Source: a virus
IMG/VR virus record: IMGVR_UViG_3300009285_000298
Location: 1 to 22,415 of that record
Reading direction: 5' to 3' (one strand)
DNA length: 22,415 bases
Shown here: in pieces, positions 4,263-11,590 of the stretch
How positions within the stretch are numbered: the stretch's first letter is position 1
Layout: each line of letters starts with the position of its first letter
Position numbers and translations under genes: made by a program
The notes under the pieces: generated by a model
Databases searched by the model: none
The model's input: the letters and a program-made list of their open reading frames with translations, nothing else
Told to the model about the DNA's origin: nothing

Positions 4263-4573
4263 GGGACTGAAAGGTTTCGACAGCATTATTGTTTTAAAGA
4301 CGGCGAGATCGCAACTACTACACATGCGTAAAAGTGGAGTAACACGTAACTGCAAAATCAGATACAAAAATTCGTTCGCCTTACATGGCATTCCTTCGGG
4401 AGTTCCAGTTTGCCTAACGATGTTGTCACGCAAGGTGGAGCGCGTAACGTTGACAGCATAATCACTCGCTCTGGTGGAGGTGTCCAGATTCGTGTACGTT
4501 GATCTCATCAACTATATCTCGTAGATGTTTTTAGAAGATAGTGTTGGACGGGGTTTCGATACCCCCAGTTCCA
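4263..4573 (+). ncRNA. ssrA: tmRNA (transfer-messenger RNA)
   Basis: The 5' end GGGACTG-AAAGGTTTCGAC matches the tmRNA signature, and the 3' end GGACGGGGTTTCGAT...CAGTTCC supplies the T-arm and the other acceptor strand (7 bp). The T-loop is one base longer than normal. CATTAT-type pairing between about 4284 and 4540 fits helix 2. The likely resume codon is GCA at 4352, after GTAACT; the frame reads AKSDTKIRSP...EFQFA and stops at TAA 4415-4417 (21 aa). With one more A in the run near 4366-4370 the frame would read ...TKNSFAL, closer to usual tags. tmRNA with SmpB rescues stalled ribosomes and tags the peptide for proteolysis. Phage-encoded copies are known but uncommon. Confidence 0.85.
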
Positions 4574-4581
4574 CAATGTAG

Positions 4582-4612
4582 ACTGGAGATTAGCTTAAAG
4601 CTAACTTCCAGT
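4582..4612 (+). other. 13-bp hairpin after tmRNA
   Basis: ACTGGAGATTAGC pairs with GCTAACTTCCAGT (one mismatch) around TTAAA. No T-run follows, so it is more likely a processing or stability element of the array transcript than a terminator. Confidence 0.5.
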
Positions 4613-4620
4613 TCACTTAT

Positions 4621-4691
4621 CAGTTTGGATGGTAATGGTGGCCGATGCGCCTTGGATGCGTATAGACTGGGTTCGATTCCCAGCAGACTGA
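4621..4691 (+). tRNA. tRNA-Pro (TGG)
   Basis: Acceptor CAGTTTG/CAGACTG, D-stem TGGT/GCCG, anticodon stem TGCGC/GCGTA with loop CTTGGAT, T-arm CTGGG-TTCGATT-CCCAG. Discriminator A, then CA. Confidence 0.85.
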
Positions 4692-4715
4692 CAATTTATA
4701 AATAGTTCTTTTTAA

Positions 4716-4919
4716 ATGTTTACAGAGGAAGCAATGCAGAGTTTGGGTTGTCCAGATTGTAAGATTCCGTTAGTTGAAAAGGAAACCCTCGGTCTTGAGG
4801 AATGGAATTGTGGTTGTGGTTACTGGGTTAAAAATTTAAGTAAGGGCATTCTCGCTTCAAAGCCGATGGTCCTTCTTATGTTTGAAAACATTTCGGAAAC
4901 AAATAACTTACATAGTTAA
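4716..4919 (+). CDS. small zinc-ribbon protein
   Basis: A 67-aa protein with a CPDC knuckle (Cys12, Cys15) and a CGC pair (Cys32, Cys34) separated by 16 residues, the layout of a small zinc ribbon. The tail after residue 45 has no recognised motif. Zinc ribbons of this size commonly bind nucleic acid or protein, so no exact role can be assigned. An alternative ATG at 4734 has AGAGGA 4 nt upstream and would give 61 aa beginning MQSLGCPDC. The gene sits inside the tRNA array between tRNA-Pro and tRNA-Gln, like the glutaredoxin earlier in the array. Confidence 0.6.
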   Translation: MFTEEAMQSLGCPDCKIPLVEKETLGLEEWNCGCGYWVKNLSKGILASKPMVLLMFENISETNNLHS

Positions 4920-4946
4920 AGGCATCAGTGCCTGATTTAAATTTAT

Positions 4947-5017
4947 TGCCTTGTCGTCTAACGGCAGGACGCGAAGCTTTGGACTTCGCTATCGTGGTTC
5001 GAATCCATGCGAGGCAG
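4947..5017 (+). tRNA. tRNA-Gln (TTG)
   Basis: Acceptor TGCCTTG/CGAGGCA, D-stem GTCT/GGAC, anticodon stem CGAAG/CTTCG with loop CTTTGGA, T-arm CGTGG-TTCGAAT-CCATG. Discriminator G, then CA. This is the last tRNA of the array. Confidence 0.9.
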
Positions 5018-5043
5018 CATTGTGTGAATTGTTGATAACACTC

Positions 5044-5072
5044 TTGCTTAATTGTCAAGAATGTGTTATACT
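5044..5072 (+). promoter_or_regulatory. promoter for terL
   Basis: TTGCTT (5044-5049), a 17-bp spacer ending in TGT, TATACT (5067-5072). The predicted start is near 5079, giving a 27-nt leader with AAAGG 8 nt before the GTG start. Confidence 0.7.
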
Positions 5073-5105
5073 TAGAATTGGCGGGCAAGACGAAAGGTAA
5101 GTCGC

Positions 5106-6785
5106 GTGGCTCATAACCATGAAATACTGGGATCGTTACCCAGGCTCCGCTACTATATGGAATTGACAGAGCAGCAGCAAACTACAGAGTTCCAAAGACG
5201 GCAAAGAAAGTTCCAGGACTATCTCGCATCGGAAGCGTACTCTAAGAAGTTACTTGAAAGATTGCAGATCAATGACGCTGCAAATAGTCGCATTGAGGCG
5301 CGTGCCCAAGTGTGGAATCTTTGTGCTCGTCCAGATAATCCTGTTGAGGGATGTATCTTTTTTATTGAGAACTTTGGATTTACTTTTGATCCTAGACCTG
5401 CAGCTGCTCCCCACCACTTACCCTTCATGCTCTTTGAGTATCAGAAGGAAGCAATAGCTTGGCTCATTAAACATATTGATGGTGGTACTGATGGTCTTCT
5501 GGAAAAGTCCCGTGATATGGGTATATCATGGGTTGTTTTCGTTTGGGTCCCAATCTGGTACTGGCTTTTCAGAGATGGAAGTAACTTGCTCGTGGGTTCC
5601 TATAAAGAGGACCTTGTGGACAACAAAACAAAGGATTCTCTGTTCGGTATGATTGACTATGGTATTGACTCGCTCCCTAAATGGATGCTGCCAAAGAACT
5701 TTCGTAAGGATAAACACAGAACACATCTGAAGTTGATGAATCCCCAGAACGGAAACCTTATTGCTGGTGACACTATGAATCCTGACTTTGCTCGTGGTTC
5801 ACGTAAGACTGTTGTTCTCTTTGACGAGCTTGGATCGTGGGACTACGCAAAGGATGCATGGGAATCTGCAGGAGACTCCACCTCATGCCGTATCGCAAAC
5901 TCAACACCTAAAGGATACAACTACTATGCAATGTTGCGTGAGAGTGGAATTGATGTGCTGACACTGCACTGGAAGAAGCACCCAATGAAAGATGAGCAGT
6001 GGTATGAGTTCGAAAGATCAAGACGTACTGAAGAAGAAGTCGCTCAGGAGTTGGACATTTCATATAACAAATCTCAAGAGGGACGTGTCTACAAAGAGTG
6101 GAACGAACAGAATGTTGAAAAGGGAAACTTTCCATACGATGATAACTTGCCTCTCTATATTGGTTGGGACTTTGGAAAGACAGATGATACAGCAATTATT
6201 TGGATGCAACCAGAAGGAAGAAAGTGGAGGATCATAGATACCTATCGCAACAACAACAAGTTGATAGATTTCTACATTCCTTTCGTCACAGGGATTATGC
6301 CCAGCGAGGGATACAACTATTCATCCTCAGATATTGACACGATAATGGCGCACAAGAGTTGGAAGCGAGGAATACACTTTGGTGATCCTGCTGGACGTTT
6401 TGGAAACCAAGTAACTAACAAGACAGTATTGGATGTGTTGAAAGACTACGGAATCTTTATTAACTTCAATGAAGCATGGCAAGATTTTGCTGTGAGAAAA
6501 ACTGCTGCAAAGAAAATAATGATGGATGGCATAAAGCTGAACACCAATGATCGTACAAAGTACTTCTCAATGTGTATTGCGAATGCTGCCTATCCAAAGG
6601 TAAAGATCGAAGGAGTTGACGCAATACGAAGCCAAAAGCCACGCCATGATTATACCTCTCACTTCCGTTCTGCTTTCGAATATCTTTGCCTAGGAGTTGG
6701 AGAAATAAGACGAAGGGTGAGTAAGCCTTTTGACAAGTTTGAGCCAAAGAAGGTGATAGACCGCAGAAGATCAATAGGGTACTAA
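5106..6785 (+). CDS. terL: terminase large subunit
   Basis: 559 aa, the usual length for this motor. The ATPase part shows a Walker A-like motif EKSRDMGISW (residues 133-142), a Walker B VVLFDE (236-241) and a coupling motif NSTPKG (265-270). The RuvC-like nuclease part starts with YIGWDFGKTDDTAI (351-364), with the metal-binding Asp in DFG, and includes HFGDPAGR further on. It docks on the portal, drives DNA into the prohead by ATP hydrolysis and cuts it at the end of packaging. Start: GTG at 5106 with AAAGG upstream. A later ATG at 5157 (MELTEQQQ) is possible. It has its own promoter after the tRNA array. Confidence 0.95.
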   Translation: MAHNHEILGSLPRLRYYMELTEQQQTTEFQRRQRKFQDYLASEAYSKKLLERLQINDAANSRIEARAQVWNLCARPDNPVEGCIFFIENFGFTFDPRPAAAPHHLPFMLFEYQKEAIAWLIKHIDGGTDGLLEKSRDMGISWVVFVWVPIWYWLFRDGSNLLVGSYKEDLVDNKTKDSLFGMIDYGIDSLPKWMLPKNFRKDKHRTHLKLMNPQNGNLIAGDTMNPDFARGSRKTVVLFDELGSWDYAKDAWESAGDSTSCRIANSTPKGYNYYAMLRESGIDVLTLHWKKHPMKDEQWYEFERSRRTEEEVAQELDISYNKSQEGRVYKEWNEQNVEKGNFPYDDNLPLYIGWDFGKTDDTAIIWMQPEGRKWRIIDTYRNNNKLIDFYIPFVTGIMPSEGYNYSSSDIDTIMAHKSWKRGIHFGDPAGRFGNQVTNKTVLDVLKDYGIFINFNEAWQDFAVRKTAAKKIMMDGIKLNTNDRTKYFSMCIANAAYPKVKIEGVDAIRSQKPRHDYTSHFRSAFEYLCLGVGEIRRRVSKPFDKFEPKKVIDRRRSIGY

Positions 6786-6791
6786 CTCACT

Positions 6792-6956
6792 ATGATATAT
6801 AAAATTACAAAGACGGTTGAGGCAGACAGTGTTATTGACGCTGTACTTTGCCCAAAGAACGAACAGATCACTGAGATTGAATTAGTAGATAACAACAATA
6901 GGCAACGACCTATTGGATACCAAGGAGAAGATGCGGGTTCACTCAGAAAAAACTAA
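6792..6956 (+). CDS. 54-aa hypothetical protein after terL
   Basis: A short ORF (MIYKITKTVEADSV...) begins 6 nt after the terL stop, in the tight spacing used by the other genes here. It is acidic in the middle and matches no family I know. Its last 26 nt overlap the start of the HNH endonuclease gene. It may be a whole small gene, or the 5' remnant of a gene cut when the endonuclease inserted. Confidence 0.55.
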   Translation: MIYKITKTVEADSVIDAVLCPKNEQITEIELVDNNNRQRPIGYQGEDAGSLRKN

Positions 6957-7383
6957 AATTAAGATTTCTACATCATTGATGGGGCATTCTGTTTCTGAAG
7001 AAACAAGAAAGAAGATAAGTGTCGCTTCGCTTGGACATATTGCTTGGAATAAGGGTAAGCCAAACACTTGGACAAAAGGTAGTGGTAAAACAAAACTATC
7101 TGTCCTGGTGCGAACATCTGAAAAATATATTCTTTGGAGGAATTATGTTTACGAACGAGACAAGTATACATGTGTTCTTTGTCAACGCGCAGGTGGTAAT
7201 TTAAATGCTGACCACATAATTCCTTTGTCAAAACTTTTAAGTGAAAATGATATAAAAAATATTCAGGAAGCATTAAGGTGTGACAAATTGTGGGACGTAA
7301 ATAATGGTAGAACATTATGTGTCCCGTGTCATAGAAATACTATTACTTATGGGTTAAGGATTTACAAAAATGTTACATGTTGA
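6931..7383 (+). CDS. HNH homing endonuclease with NUMOD-type repeat
   Basis: 150 aa from ATG 6931 (AAGGAG just upstream; a TTG at 6913 would add 6 residues). The N-terminus carries a NUMOD3-like DNA-binding segment SEETRKKIS...GHIAWNKGK (about residues 22-43). The C-terminal half is an HNH domain: zinc CVLC (81-84), DH (94-95), NNG (124-126) and CVPCH (130-134). Such free-standing enzymes cut a cognate site in endonuclease-free relatives and spread by repair. It lies between terL and the next packaging-region gene, overlaps both neighbours (26 and 14 nt) and is more AT-rich than they are, as expected for a mobile insertion. Confidence 0.9.
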   Translation: MRVHSEKTKIKISTSLMGHSVSEETRKKISVASLGHIAWNKGKPNTWTKGSGKTKLSVLVRTSEKYILWRNYVYERDKYTCVLCQRAGGNLNADHIIPLSKLLSENDIKNIQEALRCDKLWDVNNGRTLCVPCHRNTITYGLRIYKNVTC

Positions 7384-7744
7384 AGGCACACGGTGGTTCA
7401 GAAGACTTTATAAGGACGTTATGAGAATGTCCCCCCACTTCCGCTTCAAGCGCATTAAGCTTGGCTTCTACCGTATCTACTGGAAGCAAGCCTATATCCA
7501 TGAGGTGTATAAGGACATGCCTGAGAAGGGTTATGACATTGAAGAATACGATCCAAGATTTGAGAGCCAGAGTTACTTTGAGGAATACGAAGACAACGCA
7601 GAGCTGACTCGCAAGATTAAGAATTATGTTGAGGGCTACTGGGATTCCCTGGACAGAATACGTACTCGGACCTACTTGATAAAGAATAGTAAGGAGTTCA
7701 ATGAGGAAGCAACAGGAGCTTATCAACAGATGGTTGTAAAGTAA
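7370..7744 (+). CDS. hypothetical protein of the terL-portal interval
   Basis: 124 aa, rich in Arg, Lys, Tyr and Glu, with a basic aromatic N-terminus (RWFRRLYKDVMRMSPHFRFK) and an acidic middle (DIEEYDPRFESQSYFEEYED). No known domain is recognised. Its place between large terminase and portal suggests a packaging or head-assembly role, but that is inference. The ATG at 7370 lies inside the HNH gene (14-nt overlap), so the original start may have changed on insertion. MRMSPHF at 7421 is an alternative. Confidence 0.75.
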   Translation: MLHVEGTRWFRRLYKDVMRMSPHFRFKRIKLGFYRIYWKQAYIHEVYKDMPEKGYDIEEYDPRFESQSYFEEYEDNAELTRKIKNYVEGYWDSLDRIRTRTYLIKNSKEFNEEATGAYQQMVVK

Positions 7745-7746
7745 AC

Positions 7747-7775
7747 TTGCATTAAAGTCAAGTATGTGGTATAAT
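7747..7775 (+). promoter_or_regulatory. promoter for the portal gene
   Basis: TTGCAT (7747-7752), a 17-bp spacer ending in TGG, TATAAT (7770-7775). The predicted start near 7782 leaves a 12-nt leader with no SD. Confidence 0.8.
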
Positions 7776-7793
7776 TGTAGGTAAGTTTAAACT

Positions 7794-9869
7794 ATGGCAA
7801 TAAAGAACAGATCGGTTGTCAAGGAGGCAAATCCAGAGTATTCAAATAAGTTAGAGCACAAACCATCTGCCAAGGAGCAGGAGGTTGTTACTGCTGTATA
7901 TAATAAGTTTCGTGATGCTGAGACTGAGCGCAATCGGTCTTTCGAATATTTTGATGGTCTTACTCTAGTAGACTACATTGATGATTCCGTAAGACGTTTC
8001 ACAACAAACGTTGACGAGAGAGAGAACATTGAAGACTGGCAAGCAAGAATCCACGATCCATTCACACGCAATAAGGTGATGGCTGTTCTCGCTAAGGTTG
8101 CCAAGATGATGCCTATTGCTGAGTTCAAGCCACGAGGAGATGAGGACTTTAGACGTGCACAAATCCTTACAAGCCTTTATGAGTATGCTGAAGAAGTAGA
8201 CGACTACGAAGAACTAATGACGTTCGTACTTCTTGAGTCTATCGTTAAGGGCACTGTAGTTGGATATGAGGGACATGAGCGAAAGGAAAAAATGACACGC
8301 TTTGTCACGAAGCAGGATGATGATATTAAGGTTGATGAAAAGAAGACTGTCACAAGCAGACTCTTTGGAGCTATCGTTCCGCTTGAGGAGTTCTATCCTT
8401 CATCTGTTGCAATCAGATCAGTAAAGCAGATGCCTTACTGTTTCCGCGCAAAGGAGATGTCCTACTCGAAGTTCTGCATGGACTTCACAATGTACGATAA
8501 GTCTAAGTATGTTCAGGCTCACAAGAAAATCTGGCCAGAGGGACAGCAGCCTTTCTACGCAGATGTTATCTCTCGCAATTTGACAGAAGGAACTGTTCAG
8601 GTTCTTTGGTACTACAACCAAGATGTTGATGAGTACACAATCATTGCTAATGGTGTTTGGCTTAACCCTGTTCACTATGGAAAGAAGGGAGAGGAATCAT
8701 CAGAAGCAATTTCTCCACTACCATTCAACCACAAGTCACTTCCTTTCTACGATATTAAGTTTGACCTATTCGGTTCAGATTTCTTCTACGGTAAGTCAAT
8801 GCCTGACAAGCTGAAGTCTATGCAGGATGTTTTGAACGTGTTGACAAACATGCTTCTGGACCAGTCCTTCCTTACAATCTTCCCACCAATTTTAACAAAC
8901 GGATTCGATCCTATTGAGGATGATTACCTACGCCCAGGAAGACGTACTCCTATTGATACACAGGGTATGTCTCTTAAGGATTCATTTATGAAGCTTGACC
9001 TTGGCACACCAAGTGGCTGGCACCAGTACATTCTTGAGTACACACGTAAGATCATGGAACAGTCTTCAATGGATCAGGTGTCTCAGGGTGTTGCAGGTGT
9101 AGGAGAAAGAACTACAGCGCAGGAAATTCGTGTCGCTGCTGAGGGTGTTGCCTCAATGCTTGGACTATGGGGAAGACAGATCAACTATGGTATTAAGCGT
9201 AAGGCTACACTAAAGGCAAGTAACGTGATGCAGTTCTGGACAGACTCTGACAATCCAATGATTCGAAAGATTCTTGGAGAGGGTGGAGTTGAGCAGTTCA
9301 ACGATGCATTCAACACGTTCACCATAAAGAACACTGTCCTTACCGATGGTAAGCGTGGAACAAAGGTTATTGAAATGTATAAGGACAAGTCAAAGATGCC
9401 TTCAAAGACAAAGGTAAAAACTCGTGAGATGATTCTCGCAAAGAATACTGGAGTACGTACTGAGATCATGGCTGTTGCTTCACCTTACGTACAAGACTTT
9501 TCATTCGATACAGTGTTGGTAACAAACCCACGCAGTGAAGCTGGACGTGATATTGACAAGGCAATGCAGCTAGAGAAGGTTCGTGTCTACATGAGCTTCT
9601 TCCCTGACTTGGTTGACCGTGAGGAACTTGCTGCACAGACAGCTGAGAAGCTTGGTGACGATCCAACAAAGGTGCTTAAGAGTGAGTTGTTTAACCCACC
9701 ACAGCCAACACCAGAAGGACAGCCAGGGCAGGGACAGAATCCTATGCAGGACCAAGGTACACCAACTAAGCCAACAACGAATCTCGCTGAGAATAACATT
9801 AAGGGTATGCAGGGTGGTATGCAGTCACTAAACGATCTGCAAGCACTGCAGCAATCAATGCTTGGTTAA
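7794..9869 (+). CDS. portal protein
   Basis: 691 aa, within the range for large podovirus- or siphovirus-type portals. It is mainly helical, with a long middle region containing PLPFNHKSLPFYDIKFDLF and a following GKSMPDKLKSMQDVLN segment typical of portal stem and wing regions, a MDQVSQGVAGVGERTTAQEIR stretch that recalls the active loop region of many portals, and a Pro/Gln/Gly-rich tail (about residues 637-691). The portal forms the dodecameric ring at one vertex that nucleates head assembly, binds the terminase and passes DNA. Position after terL and before scaffold and capsid supports the call. Its own near-leaderless promoter lies just upstream. Confidence 0.9.
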   Translation: MAIKNRSVVKEANPEYSNKLEHKPSAKEQEVVTAVYNKFRDAETERNRSFEYFDGLTLVDYIDDSVRRFTTNVDERENIEDWQARIHDPFTRNKVMAVLAKVAKMMPIAEFKPRGDEDFRRAQILTSLYEYAEEVDDYEELMTFVLLESIVKGTVVGYEGHERKEKMTRFVTKQDDDIKVDEKKTVTSRLFGAIVPLEEFYPSSVAIRSVKQMPYCFRAKEMSYSKFCMDFTMYDKSKYVQAHKKIWPEGQQPFYADVISRNLTEGTVQVLWYYNQDVDEYTIIANGVWLNPVHYGKKGEESSEAISPLPFNHKSLPFYDIKFDLFGSDFFYGKSMPDKLKSMQDVLNVLTNMLLDQSFLTIFPPILTNGFDPIEDDYLRPGRRTPIDTQGMSLKDSFMKLDLGTPSGWHQYILEYTRKIMEQSSMDQVSQGVAGVGERTTAQEIRVAAEGVASMLGLWGRQINYGIKRKATLKASNVMQFWTDSDNPMIRKILGEGGVEQFNDAFNTFTIKNTVLTDGKRGTKVIEMYKDKSKMPSKTKVKTREMILAKNTGVRTEIMAVASPYVQDFSFDTVLVTNPRSEAGRDIDKAMQLEKVRVYMSFFPDLVDREELAAQTAEKLGDDPTKVLKSELFNPPQPTPEGQPGQGQNPMQDQGTPTKPTTNLAENNIKGMQGGMQSLNDLQALQQSMLG

Positions 9870-9872
9870 CGT

Positions 9873-10199
9873 ATGGCAAAGAAGAAAGAGTTGTCTGAAC
9901 TAGAAATTGCGGTCCTTGTTGATAAGACACTTGGGCATGACATGACTCCTTTTGGGGAGAAAGAGGAAGCTGAACTATTCAAGCTTCTTGCTGCTGTTCC
10001 ACGATTTAAGGAATGGTTGAGAACGTTGATGCTGGAAGACAGATCACGCTACTTTGCTGCACAGAGTCCTGGTGAACAGTTGATGCTTAAGGGTGGATAT
10101 AATCGTATCGCAACAATGAGATCGAAGGTGATGCTTTCAGAAAAGAGGGCTGTGGAGAAGCGAGTCCCAAAACTTCCTTCTTCAAAGCGTACAATGTAA
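9873..10199 (+). CDS. hypothetical protein, 108 aa
   Basis: Starts 4 nt after the portal stop (TAACGTATG), with no SD. It is helical and charged, with a basic C-terminus (EKRVPKLPSSKRTM). I do not recognise the family. Between portal and scaffold it could be a small head or assembly protein. It is the last gene of the portal operon, because a new promoter begins 2 nt after its stop. Confidence 0.75.
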   Translation: MAKKKELSELEIAVLVDKTLGHDMTPFGEKEEAELFKLLAAVPRFKEWLRTLMLEDRSRYFAAQSPGEQLMLKGGYNRIATMRSKVMLSEKRAVEKRVPKLPSSKRTM

Positions 10200-10200
10200 T

Positions 10201-10229
10201 TTGCTAAATTATGTAATCTGTGTTATAAT
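10201..10229 (+). promoter_or_regulatory. promoter for the scaffold-capsid operon
   Basis: TTGCTA (10201-10206), a 17-bp spacer ending in TGT, TATAAT (10224-10229). The predicted start is near 10236. It drives the scaffold, decoration and capsid genes, which need high expression. Confidence 0.8.
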
Positions 10230-10235
10230 GTAATT

Positions 10236-10395
10236 GAGGTGTGTTCTGATATGGTTCCGCATTCGGGTTAAGAACGTTGATGGGGATCAGATCAGACTAC
10301 AACTCCTTCGGGTAGTCGCATTATCAAAGAGGACTCAACCTCTCGCTGGACTCTACCAGCGTCAACAAAAGGGTTAATAATAAAAAGGGAAAGAT
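10236..10395 (+). promoter_or_regulatory. structured 160-nt leader of the capsid operon
   Basis: The leader can fold into GTTCT/AGAAC (10243-10275), GACTAC/GTAGTC with an inner CC-TTCG-GG (10295-10317), AGAGG/CCTCT (10328-10343) and CGCTGG/CCAGCG (10344-10361). The last two are directly adjacent and carry near-identical loops, ACTCAA and ACTCTA. A purine-rich stretch (AAAAAGGGAAAG) precedes the ATG. No known riboswitch is recognised. It may stabilise the mRNA or be bound by a phage protein. Confidence 0.6.
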
Positions 10396-11043
10396 ATGAC
10401 AGAAGAAGAAAAACAACAGCTTGCAAAAGCTGGTGAATTAGCAGAGCAGGTAAAAGTTCTTACGCAGAATTTGACTAACGTTGTTGAGGAAGTAAAAACC
10501 CAGCGCGAGAAGATTCAGGCGAAAGATGCAGAGATCGAGGTTCTTAAAACTAAAGTCAAGCCCGATGCAAAAGTGGAGTCCCCTGAGGACGTTGAAGCGA
10601 TTGTAAGACGTGTCAATGGTGAGAGAGATGAGAAAACAGCATCCGAGAATAAAACATCTGCCGAGCAAAAGTTTCTTGCGAGACACAAAGAATTTTCAGC
10701 AGACAATGATCCAGGTGGTATCAAACTAGCAGCATGGAAGGCCAAGCTGGGACGTTTCAACCAGCAGGGTCTTGTTAAGGAAGAAGATTTCATAAGTGTT
10801 TTTGAAGAAGCTTACGTTCTAGTAATTCCCCCACAGGAAAGAACGATAGTTGCGCCTTACTCAAGTGAGTCGCCATTGTCGCCAAATGCCCCAGAATCTA
10901 AAGTGAAATCTGAACTAAGTGATAGGGAGCGAAAGCTTCTCACAGTCCTTGGTCCAACATGGAACGAAGAAAGATTGCTGAAGGTAAAAACATCCAGGGG
11001 TGCGGGATTCGTAGAACAATTAATGACGCATTCTAACATTTAA
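10396..11043 (+). CDS. scaffold protein
   Basis: 215 aa, acidic and very rich in Lys, Glu and Gln. An N-terminal coiled coil spans about residues 1-55, followed by a charged linker (KVESPEDVEAIVRR), a middle helical region and a C-terminal basic helix-turn segment (ERLLKVKTSRGAGFVEQL). It lacks any enzyme motif. Placement directly before the decoration and capsid genes, together with the coiled-coil composition, is the classic pattern of a scaffold that guides capsid assembly and then leaves the prohead. It is the first gene after the structured leader and one of few here with an SD-like purine run. Confidence 0.75.
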   Translation: MTEEEKQQLAKAGELAEQVKVLTQNLTNVVEEVKTQREKIQAKDAEIEVLKTKVKPDAKVESPEDVEAIVRRVNGERDEKTASENKTSAEQKFLARHKEFSADNDPGGIKLAAWKAKLGRFNQQGLVKEEDFISVFEEAYVLVIPPQERTIVAPYSSESPLSPNAPESKVKSELSDRERKLLTVLGPTWNEERLLKVKTSRGAGFVEQLMTHSNI

Positions 11044-11047
11044 TAAA

Positions 11048-11566
11048 ATGAGTTTTATTTTTAGAGGGACATTCAATTCCAACAGCGGTCCTCTCCTAAG
11101 ACGTGAAATCCTTGGTAACTCAGTTACCTTCGTACAGGCAGACTCCCTTAAGCTTTCTTCTGGGTTTCTTGTCGCAGGTACAGCTGGTGCTCTTGTCTAT
11201 GGACATCTTCGCGCAGTCTCTACGGAGCTTGGAGTTGGTGTTAACACAACTGGTGCAGCTGGTGCAGCTATGGGTTCATACGTTGGATCATATCTTACAG
11301 CATCTGACAACCAGACAGTAGGAAAGGTGAAGGGAGAAGTTGACATTTCAAAGATGTCAATTGTTCAGGCTGACTTCGAGACAGCAATTGGAACAACAAC
11401 AGGTTCAAACCTTGCAGGATACTTCTGCGATTTGGACAGCGCAACTCAGCTTGACGAGTCTGATACGACAACAACAACAATGCAGTACGCACTACATGGT
11501 GTTGATCCTATCAAGTCTTCATGTGCACTTGCAAACATTTATGAGTCTCAGGTATTTGGAGTATAA
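11048..11566 (+). CDS. putative capsid decoration protein
   Basis: 172 aa, rich in Gly, Ala, Ser and Thr, with predicted beta structure and no cysteine-rich or catalytic motif. It lies between scaffold and major capsid protein, the usual place for a head decoration protein (lambda gpD position), and starts 4 nt after the scaffold stop with no SD. The sequence is not recognisably gpD, so the role rests on position and composition. A head-fibre or minor capsid protein is the main alternative. Confidence 0.6.
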   Translation: MSFIFRGTFNSNSGPLLRREILGNSVTFVQADSLKLSSGFLVAGTAGALVYGHLRAVSTELGVGVNTTGAAGAAMGSYVGSYLTASDNQTVGKVKGEVDISKMSIVQADFETAIGTTTGSNLAGYFCDLDSATQLDESDTTTTTMQYALHGVDPIKSSCALANIYESQVFGV

Positions 11567-11590
11567 CTCTAACCTTAATTTTAAACCAAT

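Noticed and set aside
4113-4511. Minus-strand ORF of 132 aa and plus-strand ORF 4261-4461
   Set aside because: Both cover the tmRNA, whose ends and pairing explain the sequence better.
5106-9869. Minus-strand ORFs of 65-117 aa opposite terL and portal
   Set aside because: They lie antisense to strongly supported genes, have no promoter and show no domain.
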